A DNA stretch of 56,337 bases, taken from the NCBI GenBank assembly GCA_030824075.1, contig JAVBYJ010000025.1, positions 1 to 56,337 on the forward strand. The letters are read 5' to 3'. Every line of letters begins with the position of its first letter. Within the stretch, counting starts at the first letter, position 1. This document shows, in pieces, positions 49,006-56,337 of the stretch. The notes beneath the pieces were generated by a model. It made no database searches, had not been told where the DNA came from, and saw only the letters and a program-made list of their open reading frames with translations. A program made the position numbers and the translations under genes. This stretch comes from Geothrix sp. (GTDB lineage Bacteria; Acidobacteriota; Holophagae; Holophagales; Holophagaceae).

Positions 49006-51771
49006 CTACTTGATGGCGTTCAGGATCAGGGCCAGCGGCGTCAAAGCCTGGAGGTTTTCCTGCCAGCTGCTGTCGCGACGGAAGCGCTGGGGCACCAGCA
49101 CCGTATCGCCCGGCTCCACGGCCTTGCCTTCCACCCAGCTATCCAGGATCCGGCCATCGGCCTTGAGCAGGCGGATATTCGACGTGTCGGCATTGCGGGT
49201 AGTGCCGCCCGCCAGCTTGAGCAGGTCCGTCACCTTCATCCCCTTGCGGACCTTGTAGGTCGCGAAGGGACTGGCCGTTTCGCCCACCACATAGGCCGCC
49301 TCGGTGGCCCGGGGGATAATGACCTCATCTCCGTCCTGAAGCTCCACGTCGGCGTTGGCATCCGCATTTATGACCCCGCGGAAATCCACCACCATGCGGT
49401 TCAAGCTGCCGGCCAGCAGGCCGTGCAGGAGGGGGCTCTTCAGCAGCTGGCCAGAGAGGGCCTGGCGCTTGGTCTCGTTCAGCCGCTCAAGGATTTCATT
49501 GACGCCCTTGGCCGTTGGATCCTTCCCCGCCAGCCCGGATTCTTCCGCCGCCCGCTGGAGAGATGCGTCCTGGGTGCTCAGCCGCCGAAGAAAGATGCCC
49601 GCCTGGGGCATGGCATCCGCTGTCAGTCCCCCGGCGCGCCGGATGAGGCTGCTCAGCGAGGGCTTGGCCGAATCCAGGGTGTAGGCTCCGGGACGCGCCA
49701 CTTGGCCGGTAATCCGCACCGTCCGATGCACCTTGTAGTCCGGTTTTGCGAAAAAGCTCAGCTGATCATCCGGCTGGATGCGGGGATTCAGCCTGTCATC
49801 CACAAGCGTGATAGGGCTGGCGGCTTCCGTGGACAGCAGTTTAGCCAGGTCGAGCCGAATCACCTCGCTGGGTCGGCCATCCTGGCTGTGGGCCACTTCC
49901 GCCACCAGGCGGTCGGCCGATTTCATGGGCACACCCGCACGAAAGATCAGGTCCGAAGCCCGCATGCCTTCATGAAAGGTGTAGGTTCCGGGCCGGGCCA
50001 CGGGCCCCAACACCGTGACCAGCCTGGGCAGGCGTAGGTCTTCCACGCGGAACAGCTCAAGGCGATCACGATCCTCCAGCAGCAGGTTGTGCGCCGGGTC
50101 CCCGGCCAGGGCCTTGTCCACATCGAAGGTCTGGAACCGGGTCGTACCATCCAGCGCCGTGTGCACGACTTCGCCGCGGGCCCGATAGGTGTCAGGCAGG
50201 ACCTGCGTTTCGCGCTTCAGCAGGTCCGCCACCCGCATGCCTTCGGCCCGGGCATACAGGCCAGGTACGCGCACCCAGCCGGATACTTCCACCACCGGGC
50301 CGGTCCGTTCCCGGCGCACGGGGGCCGACAACACGTCCCCCCGCCCCAGCGTCACCCGGGCCGCCTCGCCCGCCGGCACGTCCTGACCACGCGTGATCCC
50401 AGACGGGTCGCGGTGCCGCAGGGTGAGGGTCCCCTCACCAGCTTCCATCGCGAGTCCCCCGGCGAAGCGAAGCGCGTCGGCCGCGGTCTCCCCGGGTTTC
50501 ATCTCGAACTGCAGGGCGGGCGGTCGACCGGTCTGTTCCCAGCGCAGCAACCAGTCTGCCTGGGCAGTCCCGGTCGCCTGGAGGATGGGAAGATTCGTCT
50601 CGGGGTTGAGGCGCACGCGATGGTCTCCCGCCGGGGCCTCGCTGAGCGCCACCAGCTGCCGCTTCAGCGTGAAGAGTCGATCTTCCAGGGCCGCCCGTTC
50701 CGTCAGGCTGAGGATCGCCGGAACCACGGGGACCCGGGTGGTCTTGGGGTCGCGGGCGTCCTGTACCGGGTCTGCCTCGGCACCTTCCTGGCTGGGTGCC
50801 AGCTGGGCTTCAATGGCTTTGAGCTCCCGCTGGAGGCGTTCCCGCTGGTCCCTCAAGGGATCTGGATCGGTATTCTCCAGTTCGGAACGGTCGCCCTTTT
50901 TCGGCGGCTCGGGGGGCGCCGCCACCACCCGCTGAAAGGCCCCTTCCAGCAGCACCTGGTTCAGGACCAGCGGCACAAAGACCGTGTCGCCGTTCTGCAA
51001 CGCCACGTTGGGATTGCCCAGGCCCTCGGCCCGCAGCGGGTACAGGTCGAGGCTGGACACCTGGTGGCCGCCCCGCATCACCCGGATGTCCCGGTAGCTG
51101 CCCACCGCCGTAGGTCCACCCGCCAGGCTCAGCACATTCACCAGCGAACTGAGGCTCGACACCAGGTAGCTGCCAGGTTTGTAGACCTCGCCCATGACGA
51201 AGACCCGCACCTCGCGGAGCTTGATCACCTGCAGATCTACCGAGGACCGCGAGAAATTGCGGCTCACCAGCCCCTGCACCGCCGCCTTGGCCTTGCCCAG
51301 GGTCAGTCCGCCGATTTTGGCCGTGCCGACCTTCGGGATGACGATCTCGCCCCGGCCATCCACCTGCACCGGCAGATCAAAGGTGGCGCTGCCAAACACA
51401 TTGAGGTTCAGCCGGTCCCCCGTGCCCAGCACATAGTCCTCGGCAATGCCCCCTTCGGTGGCCGCCGATCCACGCTGGCGCACCTGGAACAAGTCCGAGG
51501 CGAAGCGGCGGGGGCCCTTCTCCCGGCGCTTCAGGGCCCGGATCTCCTCGTCCAGCATCTCGTCCTCGCTGCGCTGACGGGCCAGATCCTCCGCCGTCAC
51601 ACCGGTCGCCGGAAGCGCCCCGGTGCGCCCTGGCACCGCCTCCGCCGCCCCGGTGGCCACCCCCTGGGCCGCAGCCGCCTGCTTCAACGCCTGCAGATCC
51701 AGGCCCTGGGGCAGCTGGGCGAACAGGGCCGAGGTCAGAAGAACCGCCGCGCCCAACGGACTGTATCGCAT
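49006..51771 (-). CDS. Polysaccharide export outer-membrane protein with five SLBB domains
   Basis: A 921-residue periplasmic/outer-membrane protein of the Wza-related export family. The ATG at 51769-51771 has GGAG 6 nt ahead; the frame stays open further upstream, but without a signal peptide. A signal peptide (MRYSPLGAAVLLTSALFAQ) leads to a Gln/Ala-rich and charged stretch, a Poly_export domain (EDYVLGTGDRLNLNVFG, about 111-190), then SLBB repeats at about 195, 490, 585, 685 and 825 (VFVMGEVYKPGSY, VEVSGWVRVPGLY, VTVLGPVARPGTY, VRITGQVARPGAY, AYVVGETASPFATY). Two coiled-coil-like segments sit near 315 and 375. Wza itself is about 380 residues, so this belongs to the long class. It is divergent from a sugar dehydratase. 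Confidence 0.88.
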   Translation of the reverse strand: MRYSPLGAAVLLTSALFAQLPQGLDLQALKQAAAAQGVATGAAEAVPGRTGALPATGVTAEDLARQRSEDEMLDEEIRALKRREKGPRRFASDLFQVRQRGSAATEGGIAEDYVLGTGDRLNLNVFGSATFDLPVQVDGRGEIVIPKVGTAKIGGLTLGKAKAAVQGLVSRNFSRSSVDLQVIKLREVRVFVMGEVYKPGSYLVSSLSSLVNVLSLAGGPTAVGSYRDIRVMRGGHQVSSLDLYPLRAEGLGNPNVALQNGDTVFVPLVLNQVLLEGAFQRVVAAPPEPPKKGDRSELENTDPDPLRDQRERLQRELKAIEAQLAPSQEGAEADPVQDARDPKTTRVPVVPAILSLTERAALEDRLFTLKRQLVALSEAPAGDHRVRLNPETNLPILQATGTAQADWLLRWEQTGRPPALQFEMKPGETAADALRFAGGLAMEAGEGTLTLRHRDPSGITRGQDVPAGEAARVTLGRGDVLSAPVRRERTGPVVEVSGWVRVPGLYARAEGMRVADLLKRETQVLPDTYRARGEVVHTALDGTTRFQTFDVDKALAGDPAHNLLLEDRDRLELFRVEDLRLPRLVTVLGPVARPGTYTFHEGMRASDLIFRAGVPMKSADRLVAEVAHSQDGRPSEVIRLDLAKLLSTEAASPITLVDDRLNPRIQPDDQLSFFAKPDYKVHRTVRITGQVARPGAYTLDSAKPSLSSLIRRAGGLTADAMPQAGIFLRRLSTQDASLQRAAEESGLAGKDPTAKGVNEILERLNETKRQALSGQLLKSPLLHGLLAGSLNRMVVDFRGVINADANADVELQDGDEVIIPRATEAAYVVGETASPFATYKVRKGMKVTDLLKLAGGTTRNADTSNIRLLKADGRILDSWVEGKAVEPGDTVLVPQRFRRDSSWQENLQALTPLALILNAIK

Positions 51772-51903
51772 AGCAACTCCAATAAGTTCACGGGTAAAAC
51801 AATGAAACCAAACGTCTAGATTATCATGTAATGTTGAAGTCCTTGCCGCTTGGCCAGAAGGCCTCCCCACGAAAAAGCCTTGCCGACGATTCCCCTTTAT
51901 CCT
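51772..51903. promoter_or_regulatory. Divergent promoter region between SLBB export gene and sugar dehydratase
   Basis: This 132-bp gap contains a clearly AT-rich island (about 51792-51836) with TAGATTATC, TATCAT and TGTAAT, which could supply -10 elements on both strands. It is the only noticeably AT-rich spot in this region, and co-regulation of the two surface-polysaccharide genes is likely. Confidence 0.45.
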
Positions 51904-53880
51904 ATGAACCCACAGCCCTTCTATCGTCCATCCCTGCCACCGCCGACCCCCCTGGATCAGCCTCTGCTGCGGCAAGGCGTGAAGCTGGTCCTGGATGGAG
52001 GCCTGGCCGCCTTGGCCTGGATGGGGTGCGAACGTGTCTTCGCCGACGGCCTGCTCGTCCCATACGGCGCCTTCAAGTGGGTCCTCCTGGCCCTGGGGAT
52101 CAACCTCGCCTTCCAGCTCACCCGCCAGCATTACCGTCTCATCGGCTTTCGCGATGCCCTGCGTCTCGCCCTGGCCACGGCCACGTTATTGGTAATCAGC
52201 ACTTTGCTGACCACCCTGACCCGGGAAGGTCATTCCGTTCTCGACCTCCAGATCCCCCTCGCTGCAGCCATGACTACCGGCGGCCTGTGGTTGATGCTGC
52301 GAGCTGCCCTTCGGGTGCGCCATGAGCAGATCCATGGCTCAGAGAACCTCCCAGAAGACACCGTCCTTCGCCGAACGATCATCGTGGGGGCTGGTCGGGC
52401 CGGTCTGATGATCGCCGAGGAACTCAAGCGGCATCCCGAACTGGGAATCCAGGTGGTTGGATTCATCGATGATGCCCTGGATAAGCAGGGCATTCGCATC
52501 CAGGGCACCCGGGTGCTCGGTCCCTCCCGAATGCTCCGTAAGCTGATCCAGGACAACCGCGTCACCCAAGTGGTCCTGGCCATTCCCAGCGCGCCTGGAT
52601 CGGTGATCCGCCAGCTCGCCGATGTCGCCCGGTCCGTCCAGGCCGAGGTCAAGACCGTGCCCGGCCTGTTCAACCTGCTGGGAAGCAAGAACTGGAAACC
52701 CGAGCTCAAGGACATTTCCATCGACGATCTGCTGCGGCGGGAACCGGTTCAACTGGACCAGACCTCCCTGAGCCTAGTGCTCGAGGACTCCGTGGTCCTG
52801 ATCACGGGCGGAGGTGGATCCATCGGCGGCGAGTTGGCCCGCCAGGTGGCCGCTTTCCGGCCCGCGCGCATCGTGTTGCTGGGGCGCGGGGAGAACAGCC
52901 TCTGGACCGTCGAGCGCGCATTGAGGAGCGAGTTCCCGAATCAAAGCCTATCCCTTGAGCTTTGCGACATCCGGAACACCCTCCGCCTCCAGCAGGTGTT
53001 CGAGCGGTGGCGCCCCCAGGTGGTGCTCCATGCCGCCGCCCACAAACATGTGCCCTACCTTGAGGCCCATCCCGAAGAAGCCATCGAGAACAACATCCTC
53101 GGGACCCTGAACGTCCTTGAGGCCTCCCTGGCGGTGGGTACGCATTCCTTCGTGAACATCTCGACCGACAAGGCCATCAACCCCACCAATGTGCTGGGGG
53201 CGACCAAACGCATCGCCGAATTCCTGGTGTGGCAAGCTGCCCGGCGGGCCCCGGCTGGTGCCCGCTACGTCAGTGTCCGTTTTGGCAATGTCCTCGGCAG
53301 CCGGGGCAGCGTCATTCCGATCTTCCAGGAGCAGATCCGCACCGGGGGACCCATCACCGTCACCCATCGCGAGATGACCCGGTACTTCATGACCATTCCC
53401 GAAGCCAGCCAGTTGGTATTGCAGGCAGGCATTCTGGGTGATTCGGCCCAGGTGTATGTCCTGGATATGGGCGATCCCGTCCGCATCGTGGACCTTGCCA
53501 CGGATATGGCGCGCCTCAGCGGCCTGGTCCCGGGCCAGGACATCGACCTCCAATTCACGGGCATCCGTCCTGGAGAAAAGCTCTTCGAGGAACTCTTCTC
53601 CCCGCACGAGGACCGGCGTTCACAGGTTCATCCCAAGGTCTTCAATGCCGATTCCGAGGATGTGAACGAGGATCTGATCGAGACAGGACTCGTGGCCCTG
53701 CGGATGGCGATCAAAGAAAAAGAAGGCACCCGACAAACCCAGATCCTTCAGTGGCTCCGGCGCCTGGTGCCCACCTACTCGCCCTCCCCCACTGGACTGG
53801 GGCGCTACGGAGAGGATGCCAGGGACCGGCGAGCCTCCGGAGCCCACGCTATCTACATCCCTGAGGCCCCTCCGGTCTGA
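51904..53880 (+). CDS. CapD/WbpM-type nucleotide-sugar 4,6-dehydratase/epimerase
   Basis: Membrane-bound UDP-sugar dehydratase or epimerase for polysaccharide or glycan synthesis. The 658 residues start with four hydrophobic helices (about 25-150), then a CoA-binding-like Rossmann domain (IIVGAGRAGLMIAEEL, about 160-175) and the catalytic SDR domain (VLITGGGGSIGGELARQ, about 299-315). The catalytic segment reads STDKAINPTNVLGATKR; as in WbpM/FlmA relatives the usual catalytic Tyr is absent, and here the position commonly Met is Leu. The ATG at 51904 is used; a start at 51850 is possible but less likely. It is divergent from the SLBB export gene, which suggests a shared surface-polysaccharide pathway. 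Confidence 0.92.
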   Translation: MNPQPFYRPSLPPPTPLDQPLLRQGVKLVLDGGLAALAWMGCERVFADGLLVPYGAFKWVLLALGINLAFQLTRQHYRLIGFRDALRLALATATLLVISTLLTTLTREGHSVLDLQIPLAAAMTTGGLWLMLRAALRVRHEQIHGSENLPEDTVLRRTIIVGAGRAGLMIAEELKRHPELGIQVVGFIDDALDKQGIRIQGTRVLGPSRMLRKLIQDNRVTQVVLAIPSAPGSVIRQLADVARSVQAEVKTVPGLFNLLGSKNWKPELKDISIDDLLRREPVQLDQTSLSLVLEDSVVLITGGGGSIGGELARQVAAFRPARIVLLGRGENSLWTVERALRSEFPNQSLSLELCDIRNTLRLQQVFERWRPQVVLHAAAHKHVPYLEAHPEEAIENNILGTLNVLEASLAVGTHSFVNISTDKAINPTNVLGATKRIAEFLVWQAARRAPAGARYVSVRFGNVLGSRGSVIPIFQEQIRTGGPITVTHREMTRYFMTIPEASQLVLQAGILGDSAQVYVLDMGDPVRIVDLATDMARLSGLVPGQDIDLQFTGIRPGEKLFEELFSPHEDRRSQVHPKVFNADSEDVNEDLIETGLVALRMAIKEKEGTRQTQILQWLRRLVPTYSPSPTGLGRYGEDARDRRASGAHAIYIPEAPPV

Positions 53881-54050
53881 AGACAGCAGCCCCTTTGCCA
53901 GGGCTAGGTAGGAATTGACCGGAGGCCGTTTCCCCGAAAGTGCTGCAGGCCATGGGCCACATCAGGGGAATCACTGACCTTGCCGAATGAATAAGACTTA
54001 CCGATGATCGGCGTGTCTCAGCGCGATTCATTTCAAGGCCAAAAACTGTA
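53881..54050. other. Intergenic DNA after the dehydratase gene, no gene seen
   Basis: This first 170 bp of the 697-bp gap before pnp holds no credible ORF and no strong terminator; only a 5-bp AGCCC/GGGCT hairpin lies near the dehydratase stop. The sequence GACTTACC at about 53996 recurs at about 54355 on the far side of the repeat unit, possibly by chance. Confidence 0.4.
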
Positions 54051-54314
54051 ACCACAGATGACACAGATTTTCACAGATGGTCGCCGACCCAACACGCAGG
54101 GGCCCGCCCCAAGGTGGCCTCCGGCTTAGCCGGAGGTCAGTGGGAGCGCCGGGATCGCGCCCCCCAAAGGCGCAGCCCCGGCGCTCCCACTGAAGCCCAT
54201 GCTTGCGAAGCACAACTACCAGAAGGGAACGCGGCCCCCATTTTTAATCTGTGTGGATCTGTGGAATCTGTGGACCCATGGCCTTATCTGCGCCATCTGC
54301 GACATCTGTGGTTT
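54051..54314. repeat. Composite intergenic repeat: inverted CACAGAT repeats enclosing two hairpins
   Basis: Left side ACCACAGATGACACAGATTT (54051-54070, continuing TCACAGATGG) faces inverted copies on the right: AATCTGTGTGGATCTGTGG (from 54246) and ATCTGTGGTTT (54304-54314). Inside lie CCTCCGGC-TTA-GCCGGAGG (54118-54136) and a 16-bp perfect stem CAGTGGGAGCGCCGGG/CCCGGCGCTCCCACTG (54138-54153 and 54177-54192). On the minus strand these two hairpins stand in the same order as in the TCCGGGGG repeats, ending in a TAA loop. No ORF of note is present. Confidence 0.65.
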
Positions 54315-54400
54315 CCTGCTTTTCAAACTGAGGGTGGCCGATCGATCAGATGAGACTTACCATCGTGCAACCCCTGAAAGGCGGGGAGTCGGCCCCGTGG

Positions 54401-54577
54401 TATGCTGATCAGGCCGATTTTCACCTGCTCCCTTTCGGCGGCGACCTCTGCAGGAAGCCCACCTCCCCCTCCTGATCCAGGACTCGGCGGACGGGTTTCA
54501 TGGAGCGATCGCGGGAGACCCGGACGCGTGAGCCGGGCTCAGGGGAGACCATTGGGCCCGAGGGCCCAGGAGAACGC
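54401..54577 (+). promoter_or_regulatory. Probable promoter and structured leader of pnp
   Basis: TGGTATGCT (hexamer TATGCT at 54401-54406) resembles an extended -10, though no good -35 is seen. About 165 nt of leader would follow, with a small hairpin CCCGG/CCGGG and a final hairpin TGGGCCC-GA-GGGCCCA (54553-54568) whose last base starts the AGGAG ribosome site (54568-54572). In E. coli, pnp is autoregulated through a 5' leader duplex cut by RNase III; a similar control here is only a suggestion. Confidence 0.4.

Positions 54578-56337
<1,760 letters not shown>

Noticed and set aside
50089..51819. 576-codon plus-strand ORF opposite the SLBB gene
   Set aside because: Antisense to a gene with clear signal peptide and repeated SLBB domains; composition biased and no motif.

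Overview
The window is high-GC bacterial chromosome with densely packed genes and strong AGGAG-type ribosome binding sites. It reads as a member of Acidobacteriota, most likely class Holophagae (Geothrix/Holophaga-like). That assignment is an inference from gene content: alternative complex III fused in synteny to a caa3 oxidase, a DUF3417-type glucan phosphorylase, ClpS/ClpA, and an Lnt-type lipoprotein maturation enzyme. No rRNA, tRNA, CRISPR array, transposase, phage or toxin gene was seen. Almost everything is core metabolism; the unusual signals lie in protein architecture and in the spaces between genes.

Layout. (1) 1-13847: a near-complete glycogen/alpha-glucan locus. A GH13 + GDE_C debranching fusion (cut by the left edge), GlgB and GlgP run rightward; Pgi, GlgA and GlgC run leftward. 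A GAF protein and an HDOD protein sit between the two arms. (2) 13902-17773: leftward aat, clpA and clpS (two N-degron pathway parts side by side) and a PqqD-like orphan. (3) 17882-24503: an OPT transporter (leftward), then rightward a patatin-like lipoprotein, a SpoU rRNA methyltransferase, lnt, a GNAT acetyltransferase and maf, with several stop/start overlaps. (4) 24911-38664: one respiratory super-operon: actA, a small ORF, actB, actC, a fused actD-actE, actF, an extra monoheme cytochrome c, SCO, coxI, a 36-codon ORF, coxIII, coxIV, coxII-cyt c and ctaB. Electrons would pass from quinol through alternative complex III to a caa3-type A2 oxygen reductase. (5) 38738-42169: a very large protein that looks like a decayed PknK-type kinase/ATPase/TPR regulator. 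(6) 42272-45180: panB, panC, a small secreted charged protein, panD (pantothenate synthesis). (7) 45559-47088: RNase G. (8) 47400-48943: leftward queD, LEA14-like lipoprotein and HAD phosphatase. (9) 49006-53880: a divergent pair for surface polysaccharide, a five-SLBB export protein and a CapD/WbpM-type nucleotide-sugar dehydratase. (10) 54578-end: polynucleotide phosphorylase, cut by the right edge.

The most notable non-gene signal is a set of intergenic palindromic repeats. At least four related double-hairpin units (17802-17871, 36235-36310, 37598-37662, 37681-37750), plus a more distant relative inside 54051-54314, share a first hairpin built on TCCGGGGG/CCCCCGGA, a trailing CCCCC, and a second hairpin closing on a CAA-type loop. 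Three copies sit inside the cox operon, and two of these are read in frame with ctaB. Separate inverted-repeat units of 200-310 bp fill the gaps next to clpS, panD, rng and pnp. The other points worth a second look are the actD-actE fusion, the pseudokinase/pseudo-ATPase protein, the 36-codon ORF coupled to coxI and coxIII, and a valine replacing the usual glutamate in the CuA loop of CoxII.
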